From: Lysinibacillus xylanilyticus
GTDB lineage: Bacteria > Bacillota > Bacilli > Bacillales_A > Planococcaceae
Length of the DNA: 64,000 bases
Assembly: GCF_001183605.1 (NCBI RefSeq)
Contig: NZ_LFXJ01000011.1
Coordinates: forward strand, 15,607-79,606
Direction of reading: 5' to 3'
Numbering within the stretch: position 1 is the first letter of the stretch; every line of letters starts with the position of its first letter. This document shows, in pieces, positions 12,368 through 21,286 of this stretch. The position numbers and the translations under genes are program-made. The notes below the pieces were generated by a model. That model saw only the letters and a program-made list of their open reading frames with translations, was not told the DNA's origin and ran no database searches.

Positions 12368-13795
12368 ATGAACTTTGAAACAGTCATTGGTTTAGAAGTA
12401 CACGTTGAGTTAAAAACGAACTCAAAAATCTTCTCACCAGCACCAGCTCACTTCGGTGCTGAACCAAATACAAATACTACAGTTATCGACCTGGGCTATC
12501 CTGGTGTCCTTCCTGTACTTAATAAAAATGTTGTAGATTTCGCAATGCGTGCAGCACTTGCACTTAACATGGAAATCGAGCAAGAAACAAAATTTGACCG
12601 TAAAAACTACTTCTATCCAGATAATCCGAAAGCTTATCAAATTTCTCAATTCGATAAACCAATCGGTAAAAACGGCTGGATTGATATCGAGGTTGACGGC
12701 TATACAAAACGTATCGGTATTACGCGTCTTCATATGGAAGAAGATGCAGGGAAGCTTTCTCACTCTGGTGACCACTCTTTAGTTGACTTTAACCGTCAAG
12801 GTACACCACTTGTAGAAATCGTTTCTGAGCCAGATATTCGTACAGCAAACGAAGCGTATGCTTACTTAGAAAAATTAAAATCAATTATCCAATATACAGA
12901 TGTATCTGACTGTAAAATGGAAGAAGGTTCACTACGTTGTGACGCTAACATTTCAATTCGTCCATATGGTCAAGAAGAATTTGGTACGAAGACAGAGCTT
13001 AAAAACCTTAACTCTTTCAACTATGTTCGCCGTGGTATAGAGCACGAGGAAGTGCGCCAAGCTGATGTCCTTCTTTCAGGTGGGGTAATTGAGCAAGAAA
13101 CTCGTCGCTTCGATGAAAAAACAGGTAAAACAATTCTTATGCGTGTGAAAGAAGGAACAGATGATTATCGTTACTTCCCAGAGCCAGACTTAGTTCGTCT
13201 ATCGATCTCTGATGAATGGTTAGAGCGAGTTAAAACAGAAATTCCAGAGCTTCCAGATGCTCGTAAAAAACGCTATGCTGAAGAATTAGGCTTAACTCCA
13301 TATGATGCAGGAGTTCTTGTTATTTCAAAAGAAATCTCAGACTTCTTCGAGGCTATGGTAGTTAAAGGTGCAGATGCAAAGCTTTCAGCAAACTGGCTTA
13401 TGGGTGATGTTTCTGCATACTTAAATGCTGAACAAAAAGACCTTAAAGATACTGCATTAACACCAGAAAACCTTGCAGAAATGGTGAAATTAATTACTGA
13501 CGGTACAATTTCTTCTAAAATCGGTAAAAAAGTATTTACTGAATTAGTAGAAAATGGCGGTTCTGCAGCAGAAATCATTAAAGCAAAAGGTTTAGTTCAA
13601 ATTTCTGATGAAGGTGCATTACTTGCTATCGTTACAGAAGTTCTAGACAACAATGCACAATCAATCGAAGACTTCAAAAACGGTAAGGATCGCGCTATCG
13701 GCTTCTTAGTTGGTCAAATTATGAAAGCTACTAAAGGTCAAGCGAACCCACCAATGGTCAATAAATTATTACAACAAGAAATTGCAAAACGTTAA
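12368..13795 (+). CDS. gatB: Glutamyl-tRNA(Gln) amidotransferase subunit B
   Basis: A 475-residue subunit that phosphorylates the tRNA-bound glutamate and transfers ammonia. The start [15 protein letters not shown] at ATG 12368 follows GGGAGGG (12354-12360) in the end of gatA; the frame is open upstream but only as a shadow of gatA. The catalytic cradle motifs ([29 protein letters not shown]) and the C-terminal YqeY-like tail are complete. Last gene of the gat operon, followed by a strong terminator. Confidence 0.97.
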   Translation: MNFETVIGLEVHVELKTNSKIFSPAPAHFGAEPNTNTTVIDLGYPGVLPVLNKNVVDFAMRAALALNMEIEQETKFDRKNYFYPDNPKAYQISQFDKPIGKNGWIDIEVDGYTKRIGITRLHMEEDAGKLSHSGDHSLVDFNRQGTPLVEIVSEPDIRTANEAYAYLEKLKSIIQYTDVSDCKMEEGSLRCDANISIRPYGQEEFGTKTELKNLNSFNYVRRGIEHEEVRQADVLLSGGVIEQETRRFDEKTGKTILMRVKEGTDDYRYFPEPDLVRLSISDEWLERVKTEIPELPDARKKRYAEELGLTPYDAGVLVISKEISDFFEAMVVKGADAKLSANWLMGDVSAYLNAEQKDLKDTALTPENLAEMVKLITDGTISSKIGKKVFTELVENGGSAAEIIKAKGLVQISDEGALLAIVTEVLDNNAQSIEDFKNGKDRAIGFLVGQIMKATKGQANPPMVNKLLQQEIAKR

Positions 13796-13805
13796 TTGCG
13801 ATTGC

Positions 13806-13850
13806 AAAAAGGCCAAGAAAGCAAATTTGTTTTCTTGGCCTTTTATTTTG
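13806..13850 (+). terminator. Terminator after gatB
   Basis: A 14-bp perfect stem AAAAGGCCAAGAAA / TTTCTTGGCCTTTT with a short loop, then ATTTTG. It may work in both directions. Confidence 0.88.
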
Positions 13851-13947
13851 TAAATCAATACATATAAAAGACTCTTTGGGGTATCTATACAAGATAAATG
13901 CCCTGACAAGCAAAATTTTGAATGCAGGCAGTATGGAAATAATACTC

Positions 13948-14043
13948 ATCACCAAAAGTCGGGGATAATTTATGTTAAAACGTATGTCATTTGAATAAGT
14001 AGATTTCAGTTCGTACTGAACGCCCCTAGTTAGAACTGAAGTC
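13948..14043. repeat. Degenerate family B repeat
   Basis: Begins CTCATCACCAAAAG and includes GTTAAAACGTATGTCATTTG, which matches the copies near 50039 and 55183. The inner part has decayed, ending near AACTGAAGTC. The remaining bases up to 14130 hold no recognisable gene. Confidence 0.5.
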
Positions 14044-14147
14044 AATTTAGACTAAAAAATACCAAATTAACACTTAATAGTTGTCTTAAAAGCGTATTCA
14101 TAGCAAAATATAGAATAGAACATGATAAAACTTTAGGAGGTCAATCA

Positions 14148-14705
14148 ATGAAAACTGAACAACAATATTTCAATGACGCGATTTCGATTCAACAATATAT
14201 GGATAATATGACGACGTTAAAAGAGGAAAGCTTCCGTATTTATGATGGCTTCGAAGTGCCATTAAACGATGGCTTTATCGAATTACTGAAGAAGAAGCAA
14301 CCAAAAATTTTAACAATTACTGAGGACTGGTGCGGGGACGCAATGTTAAACAATCCAGTTATTCGTCGAGTTGCAGAGGCAGCAGGATTAGAAATGCGCG
14401 CAGTACTACGCGATGCTGATACAGATTTAATTGATCGCTATTTAACAAACGGTGGCCGTGCAATTCCAATTTATATTTTATTAGATGATGCTGGTGAGGT
14501 TGTTGGAAAATGGGGTCCACGTGCACCGGAATTACAGGAGCTAGTAGTGAGTAAACGAGCTACTTTACCTGATAAAGAAGATCCTACATTTGAAGATGCA
14601 CAAAAAGCGCTATATGCTGAAATTCGTGAAGAAAATATAACGAATAAATCATATTGGACATTTGTTTATGAGGATTTTAAAAAGCAAGTAACAGCTGCAT
14701 TATAA
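14148..14705 (+). CDS. Thioredoxin-fold family protein
   Basis: A 185-residue cytoplasmic protein of the thioredoxin-like superfamily (Thioredoxin_9-like). The active-site position reads TEDWCGDAM, so there is only one cysteine in the motif instead of the CxxC of true thioredoxins; classical dithiol oxidoreduction is therefore doubtful. The cis-proline strand IPIYILLDDAGEVVGKWGPR follows in the expected place. Strong site TAGGAGG before the ATG. Monocistronic, with a hairpin terminator behind it. Confidence 0.75.
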   Translation: MKTEQQYFNDAISIQQYMDNMTTLKEESFRIYDGFEVPLNDGFIELLKKKQPKILTITEDWCGDAMLNNPVIRRVAEAAGLEMRAVLRDADTDLIDRYLTNGGRAIPIYILLDDAGEVVGKWGPRAPELQELVVSKRATLPDKEDPTFEDAQKALYAEIREENITNKSYWTFVYEDFKKQVTAAL

Positions 14706-14724
14706 TAATTGTAAATCGTAAGGC

Positions 14725-14758
14725 TGCATGTCAGAAAATGAGGACATGCCTGCTTTTG
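14725..14758 (+). terminator. Terminator after thioredoxin-like gene
   Basis: GCATGTC / GACATGC stem extended by GC pairs, followed by TTTTGTT. Confidence 0.7.
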
Positions 14759-14840
14759 TTGACTATTGGAAGCTAAAGCAACATTTAAACGAATAATTCG
14801 TTGAAAGAAATAGAATCTTATGAAGCAAAGAAGGTATGTT

Positions 14841-15755
14841 ATGAAACGAGCAAGAATCATTTATAATCCTACATCTGGACGTGAAGTGTTTAAAAAGCAT
14901 CTACCAGAAGTATTGGCGAAATTAGAGGTAGCAGGCTATGAGACATCTTGTCACGCAACAACTTGTGAAGGTGATGCAACCATTGCAGCAAAAAATGCAG
15001 TTGAACGTGGCTTTGATATAATCATTGCAGTTGGTGGAGATGGCACATTAAATGAAGTTGTTTCTGGTGTGAGCTCTTTTGAGAACCGCCCGAAAGTAGG
15101 TTTAATTCCGATGGGCACAACGAATGACTTTGCCCGTGCCGTGCATATTCCGCGAAATATTGATGCTGCCGTTGAAATCATTATTAAAGGCGAAACGTTG
15201 CCGGTTGATGTTGGTTTATTAAATGGGGAACGCTATTTCATCAATATTGCCGCTGGCGGACGTATTACAGAGTTAACTTATGAAGTGCCAAGTAAAATGA
15301 AAACAATGTTAGGACAGCTAGCTTATTACGTAAAAGCAGTAGAAATGATCCCATCAATTAAAGCTTCCCATATGCGTATCGAATATGATGGCGAAGTGTT
15401 TGATGGGGATGCCATGATGTTTTTATGTGGCTTAACAAATTCAGTGGGTGGCTTTGAAAAGCTTGCACCTGATGCAAGTATTAATGATGGCTACTTTACT
15501 TTATTAGTATTGAAAAAAGTAAGCCTGCCTGAATTTATTCAGCTTGCCGCAATGGCATTAAGAGGCGAGCATTTGAATGATGATCGTGTAATTTATAAAA
15601 AGGCAAGTGTCGTAAAAGTATCTACTGAAGATGAAATACATTTAAATTTAGATGGTGAGTATGGTGGGGATGCGCCTGCTACTTTTGAAAACTTAAAGCG
15701 CCATATTGAGATTTTTGTTCCACTAGCAGATATTCGTGAGGAAGACCGTAATTAA
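14841..15755 (+). CDS. dgkB: Diacylglycerol kinase DgkB (YerQ)
   Basis: A 304-residue soluble lipid kinase of the DAGK catalytic family. It phosphorylates diacylglycerol released during lipoteichoic acid synthesis so that it returns to phospholipid. Visible: IYNPTSGRE at the N-terminus, the nucleotide-binding GGDGTLNEV near residue 67, PMGTTNDFARA, and a C-terminal LDGEYGGDAP segment. ATG 14841 with AAAGAAGG before it is preferred over an extension to 14820. In B. subtilis dgkB also lies between gatCAB and the rlmCD homologue; here the cytochrome bd genes are additionally inserted. Confidence 0.93.
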   Translation: MKRARIIYNPTSGREVFKKHLPEVLAKLEVAGYETSCHATTCEGDATIAAKNAVERGFDIIIAVGGDGTLNEVVSGVSSFENRPKVGLIPMGTTNDFARAVHIPRNIDAAVEIIIKGETLPVDVGLLNGERYFINIAAGGRITELTYEVPSKMKTMLGQLAYYVKAVEMIPSIKASHMRIEYDGEVFDGDAMMFLCGLTNSVGGFEKLAPDASINDGYFTLLVLKKVSLPEFIQLAAMALRGEHLNDDRVIYKKASVVKVSTEDEIHLNLDGEYGGDAPATFENLKRHIEIFVPLADIREEDRN

Positions 15756-15911
15756 TAAAACATTAGAACAGGGCGCTCACAATAATCTAGTTTTGTGGAT
15801 GAAATCGGTAAAAACCCCGTTTATAGGGCTAGATTTTGCCTCTAATTGGTATTGTGAATGAATTAAGAAAAATGTTTGGCAAATGTGCGTATATTACTTG
15901 AACAAAATTTG

Positions 15912-15958
15912 AAACCTTTATAATAGGCCGAAATTCCGGTCCATTATAAAGGTTTTTT
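15912..15958 (+). terminator. Strong terminator upstream of the cyd genes
   Basis: AACCTTTATAAT (15913-15924) pairs perfectly with ATTATAAAGGTT (15943-15954), with an inner GGCCG/CCGG part, then TTTTTTTC. It is about 155 bases beyond dgkB and about 45 before the next small frame, so it may end the dgkB transcript or act as an attenuator in the leader of the cyd operon. Confidence 0.8.
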
Positions 15959-16001
15959 TCGTTGCAATAGTGGAAAATGAGGTAGAGATAAGGGAAAGGA
16001 A

Positions 16002-16106
16002 GTGTTGCCTTTGTATAAGTCACAGGAAAGAAAGCTCATTTGGCTAAGCTTTGGTGTTGCAATTATTATGCTACTTTCCATACTTGGAAGAATATTTGGA
16101 GGTTAG
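16002..16106 (+). CDS. Possible 34-residue membrane peptide ahead of cydA
   Basis: A GTG-initiated frame with AAAGGA just upstream encodes a peptide reading LPLYKSQERKLIWLSFG at the start, followed by a hydrophobic segment (VAIIMLLSILG) and a glycine end. One membrane helix is predicted. It stops 12 bases before cydA, whose ribosome site begins right at the stop codon, so coupling is possible. Small single-helix subunits are common in cytochrome bd operons. I do not recognise this one; it could be a leader peptide or chance. Confidence 0.45.
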   Translation: MLPLYKSQERKLIWLSFGVAIIMLLSILGRIFGG

Positions 16107-16118
16107 GGGGGCAATGAA

Positions 16119-17465
16119 ATGGTGAATGAATCAGCAGTCTTTTGGAGTAGAGCATTAACAGAACTAACTTTATCGTTCCATATTATTTATGCAACGATTG
16201 GTGTTGGTGTCCCGTTAATGATTATGATCGCCCAATGGACTGGGTATAAAAAAAATGACGAGCACTATATTTTAATGGCAAGACGTTGGGCACGAGGTTT
16301 TGTTATTACGGTTGCAGTCGGAGTTGTTACAGGGACAGCAATTGGCTTACAGTTATCTTTACTATGGCCGAATTTTATGCAGCTCGCCGGTCAGACAATT
16401 GCATTACCACTTTTTATGGAAACGTTTGCATTTTTCTTTGAGGCCATCTTTCTAGGCATCTACCTATATACTTGGGATCGCTTCGATAGTCAGAAGAAGC
16501 ATATGCTACTGTTAATTCCAGTTGCTATCGGTGCATCGATGTCAGCTGTGTTTATAACAATTGTCAATGCGTTTATGAATGCACCACAAGGATTTGATAT
16601 TGTGGACGGCCAGCTTGTGAATATTCAACCATTTTTAGCAATGTTTAACCCAGCGATGCCGACAAAGGTAGCGCATGTTCTCGTTACAGCCTATATGACA
16701 TCCGCATTTGTGTTAGCATCAATTGCAGGATACCGTATGCTTAGAGGTTCTAAGCATATATATCATAAAAAATCTTTATTACTACTTATGAAGATAGGTC
16801 TGATTTTCTCCATTGCGTCAGCGATTATTGGAGACTTTTCAGGAAAGTATTTAGCAGAATATCAGCCAGAAAAACTAGCTGCAGCTGAGTGGCATTTTGA
16901 AACTGAAGACAAAGCTTCCCTTATACTGTTTGGTGTATTAGATGGAGAAGAAATAAAATATGCTATTAAAGTACCTTATGCTTTGAGTGTTTTAGCACAT
17001 AATAATCCAAATGCAGAGGTAATTGGCTTAGATCAATTTGCTGAAGAAGATCGACCACCACTATATATTCATTACCTCTTTGATCTCATGGTGATGATTG
17101 GCATGTTCATGGCACTCGTTTCACTGCTTTACGTAACCGGGAAAGCACGTGATTGGCAGTTTATTCATTCACGTTGGTTTAGATGGATTGTTGTTGCAGG
17201 CGGACCACTTTCTATTATTGCGATTGAAGCAGGATGGTGGCTTGCTGAAGTTGGACGACAGCCTTGGATCTTATATGGATTAATGCGAACACCAGAAGGG
17301 GCCACGACGAGTGACCATGTAGATTTAATGATGCTATTGTTTACAGGAGTGTATGCCGTATTAGCAATAGGAAGTATGGTGGTGTTGATTCGTATGTTCA
17401 AAAAGAATCCAATTGAGCGAGAAATAGAAGATCGCCATGCTGAAAAAGGCGGTGACATCTTATGA
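16119..17465 (+). CDS. cydA: Cytochrome bd-type ubiquinol/menaquinol oxidase subunit I
   Basis: A 448-residue multi-pass membrane protein, CydA (YthA/short Q-loop type). The axial ligand region near the N-terminus (SRALTELTLSFHIIYATIGVG), the GRQPW motif (EVGRQPWILYGLMRT) and WPNFMQ are visible. It binds the haems and oxidises menaquinol. Its length suits the short Q-loop class found in Firmicutes. ATG 16119 follows AGGGGGGC. The stop overlaps the cydB start (ATGA), so the two are translationally coupled. Confidence 0.93.
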   Translation: MVNESAVFWSRALTELTLSFHIIYATIGVGVPLMIMIAQWTGYKKNDEHYILMARRWARGFVITVAVGVVTGTAIGLQLSLLWPNFMQLAGQTIALPLFMETFAFFFEAIFLGIYLYTWDRFDSQKKHMLLLIPVAIGASMSAVFITIVNAFMNAPQGFDIVDGQLVNIQPFLAMFNPAMPTKVAHVLVTAYMTSAFVLASIAGYRMLRGSKHIYHKKSLLLLMKIGLIFSIASAIIGDFSGKYLAEYQPEKLAAAEWHFETEDKASLILFGVLDGEEIKYAIKVPYALSVLAHNNPNAEVIGLDQFAEEDRPPLYIHYLFDLMVMIGMFMALVSLLYVTGKARDWQFIHSRWFRWIVVAGGPLSIIAIEAGWWLAEVGRQPWILYGLMRTPEGATTSDHVDLMMLLFTGVYAVLAIGSMVVLIRMFKKNPIEREIEDRHAEKGGDIL

Positions 17466-18487
17466 CATTAGAGATTTTAGGTATTTCAGTTTTATGGATT
17501 TTCCTATTTGGCTATGTCATTGTAGCTTCAATCGATTTTGGTGCAGGCTTCTTTAATGCCTACAGCCTACTCATCGGAAAAAATCATATTTTAACGAATA
17601 TTATTAAGCGTTATCTATCACCAGTTTGGGAAGTAACCAATGTCTTTTTAGTATTCTTCTTTGTTGGGATTGTTGGATTTTTCCCACAAACAGCTTTCTA
17701 TTATGGAACGATATTACTTGTTCCAGTTAGTATTTCGCTAGTGCTTCTTGCAATACGAGGCTCCTACTATGCGTTTGAATCATATGGCGCACGTGGACAT
17801 ATCGGTTACACACTGACGTATGGGGTAGCAGGTTTGCTCATCCCAGCCTCACTCTCTGTTGTATTCGCGATTGCGGCTGGTGGCTATGTTGATATTGTTG
17901 ACGGGCAACCAGTCTTAAATTACTGGACATTGTATACGAGCCCATTTGCTTGGAGTATTGTCGTGTTAAGTATTGCAGCTGTACTTTATATTTCAGCCGT
18001 ATTTTTAACTTGGTATGCTTATAAAGCAAAGGATAAAGAAGCCACAAATTTAATGCGAAGATATGCACTTGCTTGGGCGGTGCCTTTAATGGTGAGTGCG
18101 CTCGGCATTACGTACGAAATGAAATTCATCAACTCTGAAAGTTACGATAATATGGTTAATTTATGGTGGATGTTCGCCATTTCTGCCGTGTTATTTATTA
18201 TTACTGTAGTGTTAATATGGATGCGAAAAAATTACGGTCTTGCGGTTGGATTATTGATTGCCCAATTTGCAGTGGCGTTCTTCGCATATGGTATCGCCCA
18301 ATATCCATATTTACTATATCCGTATTTAACAATTTACGATAGCTTTACAAGTACACAAATGGCGATTGCACTCGTCATTGCGTTTATTTTAGGACTGTGT
18401 TTGCTTATTCCATCACTGTTCTTGTTGTTGAAATTATTCCTCTTCAACAAAAACTATGTGACAGGAAAAGAAGACAATCACGCATAG
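17462..18487 (+). CDS. cydB: Cytochrome bd-type oxidase subunit II
   Basis: A 341-residue multi-pass membrane subunit CydB (YthB type), which packs against CydA. The N-terminal GYVIVASIDFGAGFFNAYSL is the conserved first helix region of CydB; about eight or nine hydrophobic segments follow. The start overlaps the cydA stop by four bases. The next gene is a 40-residue CydS-like subunit, so the operon cydA-cydB-cydS is complete. Confidence 0.93.
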   Translation: MTLEILGISVLWIFLFGYVIVASIDFGAGFFNAYSLLIGKNHILTNIIKRYLSPVWEVTNVFLVFFFVGIVGFFPQTAFYYGTILLVPVSISLVLLAIRGSYYAFESYGARGHIGYTLTYGVAGLLIPASLSVVFAIAAGGYVDIVDGQPVLNYWTLYTSPFAWSIVVLSIAAVLYISAVFLTWYAYKAKDKEATNLMRRYALAWAVPLMVSALGITYEMKFINSESYDNMVNLWWMFAISAVLFIITVVLIWMRKNYGLAVGLLIAQFAVAFFAYGIAQYPYLLYPYLTIYDSFTSTQMAIALVIAFILGLCLLIPSLFLLLKLFLFNKNYVTGKEDNHA

Positions 18488-18500
18488 GAGGGATAAAACT

Positions 18501-18623
18501 ATGGCAAGTTTTCTAATGTTTTATGCGCCATTTATAGTCGTCATCCTCGGAGTAGCTGCTGCTTTCTGGTGGGCTCCTAGAGATTACCATACAGTGAGGA
18601 AAGAGGGGAAGAGTCGCGAATAG
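18501..18623 (+). CDS. cydS: CydS-like small subunit of cytochrome bd oxidase
   Basis: A 40-residue protein starting MASFLMFYAPFIVVILG, with one membrane helix and a short charged tail. It resembles the CydS subunit described in the Geobacillus cytochrome bd structure (from memory: same length class, same FL.MYAP..VV pattern, and position after cydB). CydS fills a position in the complex like CydX of E. coli. AGGAGGG at 18486-18492 gives a strong start. The stop codon lies within the stem of the operon terminator. Confidence 0.8.
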   Translation: MASFLMFYAPFIVVILGVAAAFWWAPRDYHTVRKEGKSRE

Positions 18624-18636
18624 CGGCTCTTTTTTC
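18611..18636 (+). terminator. Terminator of the cyd operon
   Basis: GAGTCGC-GAATA-GCGGCTC hairpin followed by TTTTTT; the loop holds the cydS stop codon. Confidence 0.8.
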
Positions 18637-18730
18637 TACTCGTGTAAAGTGGAAGAGCTATCCGTTCTGGTGCATGGGAAGGAAGAGCTGATTACTTTTT
18701 TGTTTGCCTGAGCAGTTTGGGAGGAGAAAG

Positions 18731-18995
18731 GACATGGCAGTGTGTAGGGAGAGCAGATCGCATTCTTGTCTTACCCGAGCAGTTTGTAGGGAGAGCGGAT
18801 CACATTCTTGTCTTACCCGAGCAGTTTGTAGGGAGAGCGAATCACATTCTCGGCCAACCCGAGCAGTTTTGGAGCAAAGCGGATCACATTCTTGACCTAC
18901 CCGATCAGTTTGAAGTCAAACCTGATCACATTCTTGTTTTACCCGAGCAGTTTAGAAGTAGACTAGATCACTTCCTCGTCATACCCGAGCGGTTA
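18731..18995. repeat. Tandem array with 42-bp period upstream of rlmCD
   Basis: The core ACCCGAGCAGTTT recurs at 18773, 18815, 18857, 18899, 18941 and 18983, an exact 42-base step; GGATCACATTCTTG recurs between. The last copies are the most diverged. Because 42 is a multiple of three, two forward frames stay open and would encode 14-residue repeats (for example GRADHILVLPEQF); one of these frames is continuous with rlmCD. There are no unique spacers, so it is not a CRISPR. The flank 18640-18730 holds a related but irregular partial copy. Confidence 0.9.
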
Positions 18996-19067
18996 ATATT
19001 AAGCCTTGTTCTTTTTTCATCCGCCACAACATGCTACAATATAGAGATTGAAATGGAGGATGTACGA

Positions 19068-20441
19068 ATGTCAGCACCCGTGAAAAAGAATGACCGACTA
19101 ACAGTTTATATAGAAGATTTAACACATGATGGCAATGGCGTCGCGAAGGTTGATGGCTATCCATTATTTATCCAAGGTGCACTTCCTAATGAAACGGCGG
19201 AAGTACATGTTTTAAAAACATTAAAAAATTACGGCTTTGCGAAGGTTGCAGAAATTCTAAAGCCGTCACCAGACCGTGTGGATGCACCTTGTGAATATTT
19301 CAAGCAATGTGGCGGCTGTCAATTACAGCACCTGTCTTATGAAGGACAGTTGAAATGGAAAGAAAATATGGTACGTAATGTCATGCAGCGCATTGGTAAG
19401 ATTGATGCGCCTGTTTTACCTGTGAAAGGCATGGAAGAGCCTTGGCATTACCGAAATAAAGCACAAATACCTTTCTCCTCAAATGAAGCAGGACAAGCAA
19501 TTGCTGGCTTCTATAAAACGAAGTCTCATAGCATTGTGGATATGGAACGTTGCTTAATTCAGACAGGAGAAGCGGACGCTATTCTAGCAGGCTTGAAAAA
19601 GGAATTAGCTGCTATCGGGATTCGACCATATAACGAGGTATCGCATGAGGGAATGCTACGTCACGTAGTTATTCGTAAAGCACGAGCAACTGGTGAAGTT
19701 ATGGTTGTTCTTGTAACTAAAAAGAAAAAATTCCTACAAAAAGAAGCCGCTGTTGCGTCAATCCAGAAGCTTGTCCCGAACGTAACATCAATTATGCAAA
19801 ATGTAAACAGCGACAAAACGAACGTTATTTTCGGTGATGAAACCGTAAACCTATGGGGCAAGGACGTTATTATTGATACAATTGGCGATGTTCGTTTTGA
19901 AATTTCTGCTCGTTCATTTTATCAAGTAAATCCTCAGCAAACGGAAGTTCTTTACAAGCAAGCATTGGATTACGCTGACTTACAGGGTGATGAACGAGTA
20001 ATTGATGCTTACTGTGGTATAGGCACAATTTCATTATTCCTTGCGCAAAAAGCAAAGGCTGTTATGGGTGTAGAAATTGTACCGCAAGCTATTGAAGATG
20101 CAAAACGCAACGCGGAATTAAATGGTTTCAATAATACGTATTTTGAGGCAGGTCCAGCAGAGGAAGTAATTCCACGTTGGTATAAGGAAGGTAAAGAAGC
20201 GGATGTTTTAGTAGTTGACCCACCGCGTAAGGGCTGCGATGAGGCGCTTCTAAAGACAATTTTAGAACAACGTCCAAAGCGTGTTGTTTATGTGTCCTGT
20301 AACCCAGCTACACTAGCACGTGACCTTCGAATTTTGGAAGATGGAGGCTATCAAACACAGGAGATTCAACCTGTGGATATGTTCCCTCATTCGACGCACG
20401 TCGAGTGTGTCTCGCAACTAATTTTAAAAGAAGAGGATTAA
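19068..20441 (+). CDS. rlmCD: 23S rRNA (uracil-5-)-methyltransferase RlmCD (RumA family)
   Basis: A 457-residue TrmA/RumA-type methyltransferase making 5-methyluridine in 23S rRNA (U747 and U1939 in B. subtilis). Order: N-terminal TRAM domain, iron-sulfur cysteines (CEYFKQCGGC), SAM-binding AYCGIGTISLFLA, and the catalytic SCNPATLARD motif near the C-terminus. I chose ATG 19068, eight bases after GGAGGA (19055-19060); the frame runs upstream to 18717 through the 42-bp array, but that part has no match to the family. Terminator behind. Confidence 0.9.
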   Translation: MSAPVKKNDRLTVYIEDLTHDGNGVAKVDGYPLFIQGALPNETAEVHVLKTLKNYGFAKVAEILKPSPDRVDAPCEYFKQCGGCQLQHLSYEGQLKWKENMVRNVMQRIGKIDAPVLPVKGMEEPWHYRNKAQIPFSSNEAGQAIAGFYKTKSHSIVDMERCLIQTGEADAILAGLKKELAAIGIRPYNEVSHEGMLRHVVIRKARATGEVMVVLVTKKKKFLQKEAAVASIQKLVPNVTSIMQNVNSDKTNVIFGDETVNLWGKDVIIDTIGDVRFEISARSFYQVNPQQTEVLYKQALDYADLQGDERVIDAYCGIGTISLFLAQKAKAVMGVEIVPQAIEDAKRNAELNGFNNTYFEAGPAEEVIPRWYKEGKEADVLVVDPPRKGCDEALLKTILEQRPKRVVYVSCNPATLARDLRILEDGGYQTQEIQPVDMFPHSTHVECVSQLILKEED

Positions 20442-20448
20442 TCCTTTT

Positions 20449-20490
20449 AAAGAAGACAGCTACCCATCGAGGTTACTGTCTTCTTTTTGC
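20449..20490 (+). terminator. Terminator after rlmCD
   Basis: AGAAGACAG / CTGTCTTCT stem with TTTTTGCG behind it. Confidence 0.85.
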
Positions 20491-20508
20491 GTTTAAAGTA
20501 AATTTTAA

Positions 20509-20537
20509 GGTATGGAAAGATATGAATATTCCATACC
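20509..20537. promoter_or_regulatory. Inverted repeat, possible operator
   Basis: GGTATGGAA and TTCCATACC are perfect 9-bp complements with an 11-base AT-rich spacer. It lies about 240 bases before the Rrf2 regulator gene. Purpose unknown. Confidence 0.4.
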
Positions 20538-20695
20538 AAAAGCCTCTATAGTAGACGGATTAAAAAAACGATAAATTCTTGTTGTTTTAAAAAAATGTTA
20601 TTAGAATGCCCGAATTAATAATGGCAATAGTCAAGGGAATAGGATGGGATGACAACAGTGCAAAAGTGTTTACTTTTAGATAACGATAAGATAAA

Positions 20696-20724
20696 CTAAC
20701 GTGGATAATTATTATCCATGTTAG
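20696..20724. promoter_or_regulatory. Near-perfect palindrome before the Rrf2 gene
   Basis: CTAACGTGGATAAT followed by its complement ATTATCCATGTTAG (one mismatch), about 57 bases before the Rrf2 start. It could be the regulator's own operator. It could alternatively fold as an RNA hairpin followed by TTTTATTTG, that is, a weak attenuator. Confidence 0.5.
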
Positions 20725-20780
20725 TTTTATTTGTTTGGTGGAAAATATTTAGAAAGTTATTAGAAAAGGCGGTGATATTA

Positions 20781-21254
20781 ATGCAAATGAAGACGGGAGT
20801 TGAGCAGTCAGTGTATGCCATTCTAATCCTTAACATGTTGCCGGATAAAGCGGTATTACCTGGCGAAGCGATCAGTCAACAATTGGGTGCCTCTCCAACG
20901 TATTTTCAAAAATTGTTGAGGAAGTTAGTCAGCGCGGACTTGATTACTTCTGTACCAGGGGTGAAAGGCGGATTTAAATTAAAGAAAAAACCTGAAGATA
21001 TTCGCGTATATGATATTTATCTTGCAGTAGAGGGACAACAATCTCTTTATTCCTCTAGTGGCGTTTTTCTTGGCATGTTTGATGTAGAAGAAAGTAGTTG
21101 CTTGTTAACGAACCTAATGGAAGAAGCCGAATTATCTTGGAAATCAGTGCTAAAGAGTGAAACGGTTGCATCATTATTTGAAGAATTAAATGAAAATTAT
21201 CAACCAAAAGTACAATTACTACATGAATGGATAAAAGAAAAAATGGTTTTATAA
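20781..21254 (+). CDS. Rrf2 family transcriptional regulator
   Basis: A 157-residue winged-helix protein of the Rrf2 family: MKTGVEQSVYAILILNML, then the HTH with LGASPTYFQKLLRKL and the wing GVKGGFKL. Family members such as NsrR or IscR bind an Fe-S cluster with three conserved cysteines; here only one cysteine (ESSCLL) is seen, so a cluster is unlikely. The ATG at 20781 follows AAAAGGCGGTGATA. A flavin-dependent monooxygenase follows 32 bases later, so it probably controls that gene. A palindrome 57 bases upstream is a candidate autoregulatory site. Confidence 0.85.
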   Translation: MQMKTGVEQSVYAILILNMLPDKAVLPGEAISQQLGASPTYFQKLLRKLVSADLITSVPGVKGGFKLKKKPEDIRVYDIYLAVEGQQSLYSSSGVFLGMFDVEESSCLLTNLMEEAELSWKSVLKSETVASLFEELNENYQPKVQLLHEWIKEKMVL

Positions 21255-21286
21255 ATAGAAAAGCGCCAAAGTCAGGTGGAGTAAAT

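Noticed and set aside
15776..15870. Rex operator before the cyd operon
   Set aside because: TCACAATAATCTAG and TTGTGAATGAATTAAG resemble half-sites, but no TTGTGAA-N6-TTCACAA palindrome is present.
18731..18995. Possible CRISPR
   Set aside because: Copies are contiguous with a 42-base period; there are no unique spacers between constant repeats and no cas genes.
18717..19067. 117-codon N-terminal extension of RlmCD through the tandem array
   Set aside because: The family N-terminal TRAM domain begins after 19068, where a GGAGGA site is correctly placed; the array is open in more than one frame, so an open frame is no evidence of coding.
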